Positions 18,302-27,965 are shown, counted from the stretch's first letter. The stretch: DNA of 64,000 bases from Metabacillus bambusae (GCF_017497975.1 NZ_JAGDEL010000011.1:62001-126000), one strand, 5' to 3'. Notes: generated from the sequence alone by a model not told the origin. Numbers and translations: made by a program.

Positions 18302-19899
18302 TTTGTTTTCTCCCCCTGTGAACTCGAATCAGGTGGAGAAGGTCGTGACGATCCTTCCTCTTTTACTGGAGCATCTGTCACTAAGTAGGAAGGTCTATTT
18401 CGATCTGACCAAATAGGGAATCTTATAAAGACGTCTTTCTGGTCCTTTAGCTTAAACGGTGCTACAGGTGTTAAATAAGAGACTCCGAATGTTCGTAAAC
18501 TTACCAAATGAATAACCATTATGATAAGTGAGATAAGAATTCCATATAAACCTAAGGAAGCTGCCATAAATATTAAAATAAATCTTATAAGGCGAGCAGC
18601 GATTGAAAAATTATATATCGGCGATACGAAGCTTGCAATTGCTGAGAATGCAACAACAATGACTAATACATTGGATACTAATCCAGCTTCAACAGCAGCT
18701 TGTCCGATTACAAGAGCACCTACTATAGAAAGCGTTTGCCCAACTGCTCTAGGCATTCTGACCCCCGCTTCCCGTAAAACTTCAAATGTAAGTTCCATTA
18801 TTAATATTTCAATAACAGCTGGAAATGGTACTCCCTCCCTCTGACCTTGAACACTTATTAGAAGCGGAGTCGGTAAAAGCTCATGGTGATAAGTTGTTAA
18901 TGCCACATACAATGAGGGAAATGTTAAAGTTATCATAAAAGCGGTATAGCGAACGATCCGTATAAAGCTTGTCATAAAAAAAGGCTGGTAATAGTCTTCT
19001 GTTGACTGAAAGAAATCTGTAAAAACAGAGGGAACGATCAATACAAAGGGAGTCCCATCAAGAAAAATCGCAATTTTCCCTTCTAATAGATTCCCACTAA
19101 TACTATCTGGGCGCTCAGTGTTGAAAATGAGAGGAAAAAAAGTAAAGTTATCATCTGTAATAAACTCTTCAATATTCCCAGTATCTAGCACACCCGATGT
19201 CTTTATTTTTTGAACTCTTTGTTTTACTTCATCTAATATATCCTCATTAACAATTCCCTTCATATAACCAATTACGAGCTTTGTATGTGAATCACTTCCA
19301 ACATGAAAATTTTCAAATACTAGCCGCGGATTCTTTATTCTTCTTCTAACTAATCCGATATTTGTATCAATATCTTCTACAAAACCGTCCTTTGGTCCCC
19401 GGATAATCGTTTGTGTACTTGGCTCATCAATTGATCGTTTTTCCATTCCACCAATGTTCAAACCCAAGGCCTTCATATGCTCATCTACTAATATTACTGC
19501 AAAGCCGTTGAGCATCTGCCATACAATCTGATGGAGTGTCTCTGCATACTCATATGCAACTGCTGGAAAATAGGCTTCCCTAATTTTATCAATATCTTTA
19601 TCATCTTCTTTAACCTCTTTAAATGCGTCTCTTAAAGGTTCTAATACTTGTGAATTTAGCTCATTTTTATTCAGTGTAGTACCTAAATAGCAAACACAAC
19701 CGTTCTTGCTACCTATTTTTATATCAATTTTCTGATAATCTGATGTTTGATAAAATAACTCATGCAAACTCTTTAAATTAATTTCTAGCTTAGGGTCATA
19801 ATTCTTTGGAATACCTTCCTTGTCAAAAATCTCTTTCTCAGTTGTTTCCCCACTTTTTTTATTTTTTCTACGCTGAAACATATAAGAAAGTTTACTCAT
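18298..19899 (-). CDS. GerA-family A subunit of germinant receptor (operon 2)
   Basis: 533 residues. A soluble N-terminal domain (about 1-300) carries the family segments RSIDEPSTQTIIRGPKDGF and RRRIKNPRL, followed by four to five transmembrane helices (about 300-480, with HELLPTPLLISV and ALVIGQAAVEAGLVS). The C-terminus is hydrophilic (PSPPDSSSQG). It forms the germinant-responsive channel/receptor core with the B and C subunits. It overlaps the B subunit by eight bases and has AAGGAG at eight-base spacing. The paralogue at 22826 is clearly related but diverged. Confidence 0.93.
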   Translation of the reverse strand: MSKLSYMFQRRKNKKSGETTEKEIFDKEGIPKNYDPKLEINLKSLHELFYQTSDYQKIDIKIGSKNGCVCYLGTTLNKNELNSQVLEPLRDAFKEVKEDDKDIDKIREAYFPAVAYEYAETLHQIVWQMLNGFAVILVDEHMKALGLNIGGMEKRSIDEPSTQTIIRGPKDGFVEDIDTNIGLVRRRIKNPRLVFENFHVGSDSHTKLVIGYMKGIVNEDILDEVKQRVQKIKTSGVLDTGNIEEFITDDNFTFFPLIFNTERPDSISGNLLEGKIAIFLDGTPFVLIVPSVFTDFFQSTEDYYQPFFMTSFIRIVRYTAFMITLTFPSLYVALTTYHHELLPTPLLISVQGQREGVPFPAVIEILIMELTFEVLREAGVRMPRAVGQTLSIVGALVIGQAAVEAGLVSNVLVIVVAFSAIASFVSPIYNFSIAARLIRFILIFMAASLGLYGILISLIIMVIHLVSLRTFGVSYLTPVAPFKLKDQKDVFIRFPIWSDRNRPSYLVTDAPVKEEGSSRPSPPDSSSQGEKTK

Positions 19900-21010
19900 A
19901 AACTTGACTCCTTTTCCTGCTTTTTCTTGTTTTCCATAATAAAATAGGGAGTACTATAGCAGGGAAACCAAACTGAAATGGCATATGCATATACCAGGGT
20001 ACAAACTTGAGACCTTCCTCTATGTGCTCTACAAAGTTATAGCTAATAACTACTGTGAGAAACCCAATAATGGTACCCATCGGAAAGGTCAAGGTACGAT
20101 AGGGCCTTTTCGTAATAAGCTCCAGCCCTTTTAATCCTCCATAAAAGAAAATACTTACCTTTACAATAATCCCAAACATAACGAAAAAAACAATGATCAA
20201 ATCCACCCGTTCTATAAAATTTAATAATGATATTTCGCGTGATGCACTTAGTAAGGGAAAATTAGCTCTTTCTTTTAAATCTACTCCTAAAGTAGCAATT
20301 TGAACAAGTGAGCCGTATGTTAACAATAAACCACTAGTTAAAACAGCTGCTGCACTAACCCTTCCAACCTTCTTAATTTTCCCCACATAAACAATAATTA
20401 CTGTAAAGGCAATGGCTTCACCAAATGGAAAGGTGAGCAATTGCGGAAATACTGCTTTTAATACAGGTCCAAGTCCATTTGAAAGCACCGGCTGTAAATG
20501 GTGAAATTCTAAGCCTCCTGAAAACCATATGCCTAATCCTGTTGTAACGATAAATGTCACAACATATGGAAAGAAAACTTCACTTGTACGTCCTAACACT
20601 TCCAAACCATGTTGTAGCATAAAAATGATAACAAGCATCATCGTAATACAGATAACTTCGAGTGGAGTAAACTCAAAAATTGTTGAAACTAGTAGCTCAC
20701 AAAAATCTCTTAATACTCTTGCTGAAAGATAAAAAAAATAAATTACATACAAAAGAGTGAAAAACTTTCCAAACCATTTCCCAAAGCAAAAGACAAATAA
20801 TTCAAATAGATTCTTCCCAGGTAGCTTTGATAATAGAAATACATAATAAAGCATGATACCTACCCCAATAAATGTAGCTAGAATAACAGCTATCCAAGCA
20901 TCTTGCTTCGCCTCATTACCGATCCCAACCAAGGTTGCACTACCAATTTGAAAGCATATAATAATAATGTATAACTGCCAAAGAGATATCTTCTCTACAA
21001 GATTACTCAT
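19892..21010 (-). CDS. GerB-family B subunit, endospore germination permease (operon 2)
   Basis: 372-residue integral membrane protein of the APC-like spore germination permease family, about ten helices. N-terminus ISLWQLYIIIICFQIG followed by GIGNEAKQDAWIAV, the family pattern. It is the proposed germinant-binding subunit. It is translationally coupled to the A subunit and starts one base after the stop of the small D-like gene. B placed before A differs from the classical A-B-C order of gerA/gerB operons. Confidence 0.92.
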   Translation of the reverse strand: MSNLVEKISLWQLYIIIICFQIGSATLVGIGNEAKQDAWIAVILATFIGVGIMLYYVFLLSKLPGKNLFELFVFCFGKWFGKFFTLLYVIYFFYLSARVLRDFCELLVSTIFEFTPLEVICITMMLVIIFMLQHGLEVLGRTSEVFFPYVVTFIVTTGLGIWFSGGLEFHHLQPVLSNGLGPVLKAVFPQLLTFPFGEAIAFTVIIVYVGKIKKVGRVSAAAVLTSGLLLTYGSLVQIATLGVDLKERANFPLLSASREISLLNFIERVDLIIVFFVMFGIIVKVSIFFYGGLKGLELITKRPYRTLTFPMGTIIGFLTVVISYNFVEHIEEGLKFVPWYMHMPFQFGFPAIVLPILLWKTRKSRKRSQVYE

Positions 21011-21011
21011 A

Positions 21012-21239
21012 CTAGGATTTCATTCCATTCTTTTGAAGCTTCCCCTTAATTCCGGCTACAATTGGATAGATAAACCCAATGAATAAAAAGATATACACCA
21101 TCCATTTATTTGTTCCAGGGGCAAAACTAAGGATTTTGAGTATTTCGGTTATCAAATCACTCTTATATATAAATGCATCGATACTTGCTACAAGAACAGT
21201 AAGAATTGTCAGGATCATTAGAAACATGAATACTCTCAT
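21012..21239 (-). CDS. Small two-helix membrane protein, D-type subunit of ger operon 2
   Basis: 75 residues with two hydrophobic helices (about 2-22 and 46-65) and a basic C-terminus. Small two-helix D proteins are known in some GerA-family operons, where they modulate receptor function. It has AGGAAGG five bases before the ATG and is the first gene of the operon, one base before the B subunit. On the minus strand CATAATA, resembling a sigma-G -10, lies about 50 bases upstream, but no good -35 accompanies it. Confidence 0.75.
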   Translation of the reverse strand: MRVFMFLMILTILTVLVASIDAFIYKSDLITEILKILSFAPGTNKWMVYIFLFIGFIYPIVAGIKGKLQKNGMKS

Positions 21240-21367
21240 CGAAACCTTCCTACAACCATATTTTTACGTCGTCAATTTTCTATATATGGATTATTATGGT
21301 CAATAAAGGACATTTTAGTATTTTTTTCTCAATCCTTTCAAAATGATCACTAAAAGTATACGATTAA

Positions 21368-21396
21368 GAAAAGACTGATTGATGATCAGTCTTTTC
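21368..21396 (-). terminator. Terminator between the two ger operons
   Basis: GAAAAGACTGAT / ATCAGTCTTTTC is a 12-bp perfect stem with a 5-base loop, downstream of the 54-residue gene that closes operon 1. Confidence 0.75.
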
Positions 21397-21449
21397 CTAA
21401 TTACGTTTTTAGAAGCAAAAGCTGTAAAAACGATTAATATTTTTTAGAT

Positions 21450-21614
21450 TTAAATAAACGATCGAATAACCAACATGATACTTAAAATGAACCCTATCAA
21501 CCCAAGACAGGAAAAGACGATTAATTCTTTTATTTCTTTTTTCCTAACTAGTTTTGGGATTTCAAACGCAAAGATGATGACAAAAATGACGAAAATCAAC
21601 AAAAACTTAGACAT
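21450..21614 (-). CDS. 54-residue two-helix membrane protein closing ger operon 1
   Basis: Translates as MSKFLLIFVIFVIIFAFE, a basic loop (KLVRKKEIKE) and a second helix (LIVFSCLGLIGFILSIMLV). GAAGG lies eight bases before the ATG, and the gene begins 33 bases after the C-subunit stop and before the operon terminator. Two-helix size and context match D-type ger accessory proteins, although its position (last) differs from that in operon 2 (first). No sequence similarity to the other small protein is obvious beyond hydrophobicity. Confidence 0.7.
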   Translation of the reverse strand: MSKFLLIFVIFVIIFAFEIPKLVRKKEIKELIVFSCLGLIGFILSIMLVIRSFI

Positions 21615-21647
21615 ATATCAAACCTTCTCTTACTAAGTGATATGATA

Positions 21648-22805
21648 CTATTTAGTTAAACCGATTCTTCTTACGTATACAGTGGGATGAATCGATACTT
21701 CTAATTCTGTAAATCTTTCATTCCAATCTTTTTTATATTTATCATTCCATTGTTTTGGATATTTTTTGTACACAGCTTCTCCAAAACCAAATATATCTGT
21801 ACCAAGATCGTCTTTTGCCTTATCTAATACACTTTGAATTCTATCTTTAACTTCCTTCTCGATCTCAACCTGTAATTTATCGATGTTTTTCGAATCATCT
21901 AAATTTAATTCGGAAGCGTTTTCCATTACATTCATTTCTGATGTAGTATTTACAGCTATTTTTATCTCTCCATTTTTAATTTTAGGAACAATTTGTGTTT
22001 CCGTTCGAATAATATTCGTGCTAATATGACCACCACCCTTTTCTTCTGGGACTTTGACGGTAATGACTCCAATCTCCATTTCATCTCGCAACCATAAAAT
22101 TCCTCTCGTTTGCGATTCGTTCATCCACCCAACCAATTTATCATCTTTAAAAACTGCCGCTCCTGTGATCGCTTGTGTTTTATCAGTCCCAGCACTACCT
22201 CCTATTTCCATTGGTTCTGACGCAAATTGGGGAGCTACTGGCTCTAAGCCTTCAGTAAGGAGCATATCGAGAAACTCTTTAATATTTATGGACAACCCCA
22301 CACTAAGCTTCGTTAGCTCTCTAGTTTCTTCAGCTGTCACACTTTCTAATGTAGGTTTATTCTTGATGATTTCAAAGGCTTTGCCTTTTGTAAACATAAT
22401 ATAGCTATTCATCCGAGGCTCATGAAACCTTGAATAGAAATCAAGAATATGGGAGACACCCTTTTTAGCGAGTTCTTCCCCTATTATTAAAACCCTACTA
22501 TGTGAAAAGAATATGCGTCTTGATAACTTTCCTTGAAGATGTCTATATGCTTCAGAAAGTGTGTCACCAGTATCTGAAATCATAAATGTACTATTTTCGC
22601 CACCACCTGCTGTACCACTAGTTGGACCTAGCTTTGATGGGACCGCTACTTGAAGTGATAAACGAATTTTATCGTCTTCTAGATCTAATCCAACAGCAGT
22701 AACGATTGCAATATCATTTATTTCAATTCGATTCCAGCAACCAGATAGCAAGAAGACTGACATTGCAAAAATGAACAATATTCTAGTTGTTTTCATCTGT
22801 ACCAT
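21648..22805 (-). CDS. Ger(x)C-type germinant receptor lipoprotein (operon 1)
   Basis: 385 residues. The signal peptide ends in lipobox LLSGC followed by WNRIEINDIAIVTAVGLD; the C-terminal hallmark is DIFGFGEAVYKKYPKQW. It is the lipoprotein subunit of the first receptor. Two in-frame ATGs (22805 and 22796) are both near AGAGGG, so the exact start is open. It lies 20 bases after the A subunit and is followed by the 54-residue membrane protein. Confidence 0.92.
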   Translation of the reverse strand: MVQMKTTRILFIFAMSVFLLSGCWNRIEINDIAIVTAVGLDLEDDKIRLSLQVAVPSKLGPTSGTAGGGENSTFMISDTGDTLSEAYRHLQGKLSRRIFFSHSRVLIIGEELAKKGVSHILDFYSRFHEPRMNSYIMFTKGKAFEIIKNKPTLESVTAEETRELTKLSVGLSINIKEFLDMLLTEGLEPVAPQFASEPMEIGGSAGTDKTQAITGAAVFKDDKLVGWMNESQTRGILWLRDEMEIGVITVKVPEEKGGGHISTNIIRTETQIVPKIKNGEIKIAVNTTSEMNVMENASELNLDDSKNIDKLQVEIEKEVKDRIQSVLDKAKDDLGTDIFGFGEAVYKKYPKQWNDKYKKDWNERFTELEVSIHPTVYVRRIGLTK

Positions 22806-22825
22806 CCTGCCCTCTTAGAAGCGAT

Positions 22826-24391
22826 TTAATATTTACGTTTCTTTGATACTAACCTCTTTAAATTCCTTTTACCAGATTGCTCTGGTCTTTCATTCATTCC
22901 CCACCAAGGAACCCTAATAATGACATCCTTAAGATTATTGAAATTAAATGGAGCAATAGGTGCCAAGTAAGGAACCCCAAATGAACGGAGCTGGACAAGA
23001 TGAACCAGTATAAAAAATCCTCCTAACAGAATCCCATAAAATCCAAGCAGTGCTGCTAAAAACATCATCAAAAAACGAAGAAGCCGAATCGCCCCTGTCA
23101 AGCTGTAGCTCGGGAACATAAACGATGCAATCCCTGTAATGGAAACAACGATAACCAATGGGGCGGAGACAATTCCTGCTTCAACTGCAGCTTGACCGAT
23201 AACTAATGCACCAACAATACTTACTGTCGACCCAATTGGTCTAGGTAGCCTTAATCCAGCTTCCCTTAAAGCTTCAAATGTTATTTCCATTAGCAATGCT
23301 TCTACTACAGCAGGGAATGGTACCTTCTCTCGAGAAGCAGCGACACTAAACAAGAGGTTTGTTGGTAATAATTCCTGATGAAATGTTGTTACGGCAATAT
23401 AAATTGAAGGAAACAACAGGGCAATTAATAAAAATAAATATCGAATGCATCGGATAAAGGATGCCATGAGAAACCTTCCATAATAATCTTCTGGAGAAGC
23501 CATCATTTGAAAAAAAGTAACTGGTACAACAAGTACAAATGGACTGTTTTCAACAATTATTCCAACTCTTCCCTCAAGAAGGTTCCCAACTACACGATCT
23601 GGCCTTTCCGTTTGTAATACTTGAGGAAATACAGAGTAAGGATTGTCTTCAATAAATTCTACAATATATCCACTATCCTCAATTCCATCAATGTCTATCT
23701 GCTTAAGTCTACTTCGTACTTCTTCAATTAATGACGACTCTGCAATGCCTTCAACGTATGTTATTACGACCTCAGTTTTAGAAAGTCTTCCCAACTTCAT
23801 GCTTTCCAATTTAAGCTGTGGTGATTTAATTCTCCTACGAAGCATGCTTGTATTTGTTCGTATGTTTTCAGTAAAGCCCTCTCTCGGCCCTAGTACTACT
23901 GCTTCTGAAGCTGGCTCATCTACTGATCGTTGTGGCCATGATTGTTCACTTATAAAAAGCGATTGTTTGAACCCATTAATGATGATGACTGTCCCACCAA
24001 TAAATAAATGATCAGCAATTTGTTGAATAGTATCTCCTTTTTTAACTTGTCCTGAGCTTATTTCATCTTCAATATCTTTCATTGTTAAGGATTCTCTTTT
24101 TTGTAAATCTTCATTATGGTTTAATAACGGATCTAAAATATTATTTTCCATTCTTTTCATATCTACTAGTCCATCAAGGTATAGAATAATTGCAGTATAC
24201 GTTTTATTTATGTCAAATTTTCGATAAGTAAAGTCTGAGGAACCTTCAAACATTCGTCTAATTTTATAAAAATCCTCTTCAAGAGCTCCTGTTAAATAAT
24301 CAGTTTTATCCTTATTGGTATGGGTATTGCTATTTTTATTCATAACTTTTTGAGTAGAGCTTAAAAGTTTCATCAATCTTTTCATTTTCAT
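22826..24391 (-). CDS. GerA-family A subunit of germinant receptor (operon 1)
   Basis: 521 residues from the ATG at 24391, chosen because GGGAGG lies eight bases upstream; an in-frame GTG further up lacks one. The N-terminal soluble domain carries RSVDEPASEAVVLGPREGF and RRRIKSPQL; the membrane domain carries HQELLPTNLLFSV and ALVIGQAAVEAGIVS. The C-terminus is basic. It is paralogous to the A subunit of operon 2 and lies downstream of the B subunit in the unusual B-A-C order. Confidence 0.93.
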   Translation of the reverse strand: MKMKRLMKLLSSTQKVMNKNSNTHTNKDKTDYLTGALEEDFYKIRRMFEGSSDFTYRKFDINKTYTAIILYLDGLVDMKRMENNILDPLLNHNEDLQKRESLTMKDIEDEISSGQVKKGDTIQQIADHLFIGGTVIIINGFKQSLFISEQSWPQRSVDEPASEAVVLGPREGFTENIRTNTSMLRRRIKSPQLKLESMKLGRLSKTEVVITYVEGIAESSLIEEVRSRLKQIDIDGIEDSGYIVEFIEDNPYSVFPQVLQTERPDRVVGNLLEGRVGIIVENSPFVLVVPVTFFQMMASPEDYYGRFLMASFIRCIRYLFLLIALLFPSIYIAVTTFHQELLPTNLLFSVAASREKVPFPAVVEALLMEITFEALREAGLRLPRPIGSTVSIVGALVIGQAAVEAGIVSAPLVIVVSITGIASFMFPSYSLTGAIRLLRFLMMFLAALLGFYGILLGGFFILVHLVQLRSFGVPYLAPIAPFNFNNLKDVIIRVPWWGMNERPEQSGKRNLKRLVSKKRKY

Positions 24392-24429
24392 TCCATACAC
24401 CTCCCAAAAGGATGAATTATATTCCACAT

Positions 24430-25524
24430 TTATGACAGAACTTTTTTACGAATAAATGCTATACAAAGAAATAAAATCGGCAAGATGATGTGCAGCAAAG
24501 TATGAACATATGTAACAATTAAACCAAAACCAATTTCTAAATGCTTTACAAAGTCACTTCCAATTACTAAGGATAATGGTGTTATTATTGTACCTAAACC
24601 AAGTATGATTGCTTTCTTGCTTTTCACACTGAATAATTGCGCGATCCCTACTGCTGCACCATACATCCATGCACCCATCTTGAAAAAGACACCAGCCACC
24701 ATCATTAGAATAATTAATGCATCAAATCTTTCTAAAAAGTCCGCAATACTTACTAACCTTGTAGCTGAAAGTAGCGGGAAGTAATCCATTTGGTATAGCT
24801 CTGGACCAACCACAGATATGATTAATACTGAATTAATCGTGAGCAGGATCCCACCAATTAAGATCACAGCAAATCCTACCTTACCTGCATTTTTTTGATC
24901 TTTTAAAAAAGGAAGAAACATCATAATAATGACAGTTTCTCCGAAGGGGAAATTTAGACTCTTTGGATATACCTCTTTTAATATTGGTTTTACTCCATTC
25001 CCTAAGATAGGAGTAAGATTTTTAAATTGAATAGATTCAACACTTAATAATAGAATCCACACAATGGTTAACGAAAACATAAAGATTGGAAATACCGCCT
25101 CCCCCATACGGCCAAATATTTCAACCCCCCCACGTAAACAATAAATCACCAAGACCATAAAGCTCCCAATAACGACTACTAAAGGAGTTTTAACTAGAAT
25201 TGTTGATACGATCAGATCACCAAAATCGCGACAGGCTCTTCCAGCGGTGTAGATAAAATAAGCAATGTACAAATAGATGACAGGATAAGCAAGGTATTTC
25301 CCTATTAACTTCGGAATGATCTCAATCAATGTCATATTCGGATAAAAAGATGCTAGCTTTACATAAGTACTCATTAAGACGAGACTAGATACAGTAGCAA
25401 CCAAAATCACTATCCAAGCATCCTGCTTTGCGCCTGCGCCTAACCCCAGAATGATTGTTGTCCCAAATTCAAACCCAATTAGAATATAAAAAAGTTGAAG
25501 TGAGCTTATTTTTTCCTTTTCCAC
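24430..25524 (-). CDS. GerB-family B subunit, endospore germination permease (operon 1)
   Basis: 364 residues, about ten transmembrane helices. N-terminus ISSLQLFYILIGFEFG followed by GLGAGAKQDAWIVI, close to the paralogue at 19892. The start is GTG with GGGAG six bases upstream. First gene of operon 1. A hairpin at 25673 insulates it from upstream transcription. Confidence 0.92.
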   Translation of the reverse strand: MEKEKISSLQLFYILIGFEFGTTIILGLGAGAKQDAWIVILVATVSSLVLMSTYVKLASFYPNMTLIEIIPKLIGKYLAYPVIYLYIAYFIYTAGRACRDFGDLIVSTILVKTPLVVVIGSFMVLVIYCLRGGVEIFGRMGEAVFPIFMFSLTIVWILLLSVESIQFKNLTPILGNGVKPILKEVYPKSLNFPFGETVIIMMFLPFLKDQKNAGKVGFAVILIGGILLTINSVLIISVVGPELYQMDYFPLLSATRLVSIADFLERFDALIILMMVAGVFFKMGAWMYGAAVGIAQLFSVKSKKAIILGLGTIITPLSLVIGSDFVKHLEIGFGLIVTYVHTLLHIILPILFLCIAFIRKKVLS

Positions 25525-25672
25525 CTGTCACTCCCACCAATTCCTTACCATAAATTTTCGCCTCTGGTTAAATTTATCTTTTCCGATTTAATCCTCGTTA
25601 TGCGTTTTTAAACAATTTTAAGAACTATAACGCCAATATATTATGTAGAGATTCTTGTTTTTTGTTCTGTAA

Positions 25673-25707
25673 GAATAAAAACCTTCCGCTAATAAATTGG
25701 AAGGTTT
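25673..25707 (-). terminator. Hairpin upstream of ger operon 1
   Basis: On the minus strand AAACCTTCC / GGAAGGTTT followed by TTATTC. No confident minus-strand gene precedes it, so what it terminates is unclear. Confidence 0.5.
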
Positions 25708-25871
25708 CATCGATTTTGTACGTATTTAAAAGTTTTTAGTCGATCCTTTAGGGAACTTCTTAAGGAAAAATGTCTTTTTACTAGAAGAATTGTCGAAAGC
25801 ATTTCAAAATCCACCAAAATCATTAATAATAAAGTTATATTTACCATACCTATTAGTGGGAGCAATGAACT

Positions 25872-26042
25872 ATGAATACAAAATATTACTCTGAATTAAC
25901 ATATAAGATAAATCTAGTAAGAAAACTTATGATTGTCACAGCGCAAACAAAGGGATTCAATAATCCTGAAACAATTAAATATAGTGAGGAATTAGATAGA
26001 CTTATTTTTGAAACACAAGTATTTTTAAAATCCTGCAGTTAG
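25872..26042 (+). CDS. Spo0E-like aspartyl-phosphate phosphatase
   Basis: A 56-residue protein (begins MNTKYYSELTYKINLVRK) with the Spo0E-family two-helix pattern: KINLVRKLM in helix 1, then GFNNPETIKYSEELDRLI carrying the S(Q/E)ELD signature. Such proteins remove phosphate from Spo0A~P and delay sporulation. GGGAG lies nine bases before the ATG. It stands between ger operon 1 and a LysR gene and is probably transcribed alone; a small GCCCAT/ATGGGC hairpin follows at about 26064-26080. Confidence 0.85.
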   Translation: MNTKYYSELTYKINLVRKLMIVTAQTKGFNNPETIKYSEELDRLIFETQVFLKSCS

Positions 26043-26190
26043 TCTATATTGCCAAATTTGCTGCCCATTAAGCATGGGCTATTACCTCTTAGAATTAATA
26101 AATATCTATCTGTTTCCACAATACTTGAATTGTCGCAGATTCATGATACATTAAATACCTGTACTAGATTATACAAGTAGGTGGAATTCA

Positions 26191-27093
26191 TTGGATATCA
26201 AACAATTACAATACTTTATAGAAGTTGCAAATAATAATAGCTTCTCCCGGGCAGCCGAGCACTTATTTATTACTCAACCCACAATTAGTAAAATGATTAA
26301 AAACCTTGAAACAGAATTAGGTGTGCCATTATTTGATCGCTCTCGAAAAAAGCTTCTCTTAACCGATGCAGGACATACAATATTAGAACAAGCAAAGTTG
26401 ATCAACAAAGCGTTTACGAATTTAGAAATAGAGTTAGATAATCTTTTAGGTTTGAAAAAGGGACATATTAGAATTGGTTTACCACCTATATTTGATGCGC
26501 ACTTTTTCCTTAAAATCATTGGCTGTTTTCACGAAAAGTACCCAGGAATTACCTTTCAATTTGTTGAAGATGGATCAAAGAAGATAGAAGATGATGTGGA
26601 TAACAATCTCCTCGATGTAGGTGTTGTTGTCCTTCCAACTAACAATGAAATGTTTGAACACTTTTCTTTTATGGAGGAAGACTTGAAACTAATCCTCCAC
26701 CCAACACACCCATTAGCTAACAATATTGAAGTTAATTTAACAGAATTAGCAAATGAATCTTTTATTCTTTTTAATAAGGATTTTGTTTTAAATGACCGGA
26801 TCATAAATGCTTGTAATAATATTGGCTTTAATCCACATATTATTTCTGAAAGTTCCCAATGGTCCTTTATTGAAGAAATGGTTGCCTCAAAGCTTGGAAT
26901 ATCCCTTTTACCAGAAAGCATTTGCCGTCATCTAAACAAGGATGTCCGAACAGTAAAAATAGTAAATCCTTCGATCAGCTGGAACCTTGCCCTCATTTGG
27001 GGGAAAAACCAATACCTTTCGACTGCAGCAAAGGAATGGTTACAGTTTACGAAGGAACATCTGCAAATAAACATCCATGAAAGCTTCAAATAG
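26191..27093 (+). CDS. LysR-family regulator (CidR-like)
   Basis: 300 residues. The LysR HTH is at 1-60 (MDIKQLQYFIEVANNNSFSR ... TQPTISKMIKNLE) with an effector domain of the periplasmic-binding type. The sequence resembles CidR/YwbI regulators of acetate-linked holin genes, but no cidAB genes lie nearby. TTG start with AGGTGG six bases upstream. Neighbours do not reveal a target; LysR proteins often regulate a divergent gene, but the upstream gene here is co-directional. Confidence 0.85.
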   Translation: MDIKQLQYFIEVANNNSFSRAAEHLFITQPTISKMIKNLETELGVPLFDRSRKKLLLTDAGHTILEQAKLINKAFTNLEIELDNLLGLKKGHIRIGLPPIFDAHFFLKIIGCFHEKYPGITFQFVEDGSKKIEDDVDNNLLDVGVVVLPTNNEMFEHFSFMEEDLKLILHPTHPLANNIEVNLTELANESFILFNKDFVLNDRIINACNNIGFNPHIISESSQWSFIEEMVASKLGISLLPESICRHLNKDVRTVKIVNPSISWNLALIWGKNQYLSTAAKEWLQFTKEHLQINIHESFK

Positions 27094-27126
27094 GCGACCC
27101 CAGTTAGGGATCGCCTACTTTATTTA
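27091..27126 (+). terminator. Terminator of the LysR gene
   Basis: TAGGCGACCCC / GGGATCGCCTA stem followed by CTTTATTT. Confidence 0.8.
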
Positions 27127-27280
27127 GAAAAGAAATTTGAGATACCTTCTTTTTGCCACTACTTGAAAATCTCCCCCCTTCCAGCTCATTCACTCAATTC
27201 ACATTTGAAAGCATTTACATAGATAAAAGCTATACTTCAGATAAAATATAACCATTTTACTTAACAAAAACTCAGGTCTA

Positions 27281-27295
27281 CACTTGTATCAAGTG
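27281..27295. promoter_or_regulatory. Palindrome upstream of the thioesterase gene
   Basis: CACTTGTATCAAGTG, 6-bp arms with a 3-base spacer, in the 340-base gap before the thioesterase gene. The same gap holds TGAAAGCATTTACA near 27206, one mismatch from a cre site. Regulators unknown. Confidence 0.35.
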
Positions 27296-27432
27296 AACAA
27301 TAACTTTTTTCTTAAATGGTTTTTGGTACCAGCCATTTTTAACAAGCTTCTGTATCACTTTATCATCTCTATGAAGAAATGCAGAAGGAAGCACATTCCT
27401 GTGCAAATCCAATATGAAAGGATGCATTAAAA

Positions 27433-27951
27433 ATGGAAGCTATAAAAACAAAAGAAAGCCGCATTGTTAATACAGATCAAGTATTATCATGTGATTTAAA
27501 TAATTATAATACTCTTTTCGGTGGAGTTCTGATGAAAAAACTCGACAATGTCGCAACTTTATCAGCACGTAGACATTCTAGAGTAAAGGAATGTGTAACA
27601 GCATCTACAGATTCTATCGACTTTTTATGTCCAATTCACCAAACTGATTCAGTCTGCATTGAATCATTTGTTACCTATACAGGAAAAACATCTATGGAAA
27701 TTTTTTGTAAAGTAATTGCAGAAGATATGATGACAGGCGAACGTAGGATGGCTGCAACTGCATTTTTAACATTTGTTGCATTAGACGAGAAGAAACAACC
27801 AGTTGAGGTTCCTGGTATTATCCCAGAAACAGAAGAAGAAAAATTTCTCTACAACACTGCTAAAGAAAGAGCGGAAATGCGCAGATTAAGAAGAAAGAAA
27901 AGTAAGGAATTAGCGGAATATATTACAGTTAGAAAACCATGGGATAAATAA
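27433..27951 (+). CDS. Acyl-CoA thioesterase, hotdog fold (YkhA-like)
   Basis: 172-residue cytosolic acyl-CoA hydrolase of the YciA/YkhA type. It shows the N-terminal strand VLSCDLNNYNTLFGGVLMKKLD with the Asn/Gly-rich catalytic turn, the central helix, and DSIDFLCPIHQTDSVCIES. The C-terminal tail is highly basic (RAEMRRLRRKKSKEL). AAAGGATG precedes the ATG. It lies 14 bases upstream of a small unknown gene, probably co-transcribed. Confidence 0.88.
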   Translation: MEAIKTKESRIVNTDQVLSCDLNNYNTLFGGVLMKKLDNVATLSARRHSRVKECVTASTDSIDFLCPIHQTDSVCIESFVTYTGKTSMEIFCKVIAEDMMTGERRMAATAFLTFVALDEKKQPVEVPGIIPETEEEKFLYNTAKERAEMRRLRRKKSKELAEYITVRKPWDK

Positions 27952-27965
27952 GAGGAGGGCGAATA

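Noticed and set aside
25707-25847. 46-codon minus-strand frame with one hydrophobic helix before ger operon 1
   Set aside because: Ribosome site is too close and weak, the stop lies inside the hairpin, and it overlaps nothing conserved. It could explain the hairpin at 25673 but evidence is insufficient.
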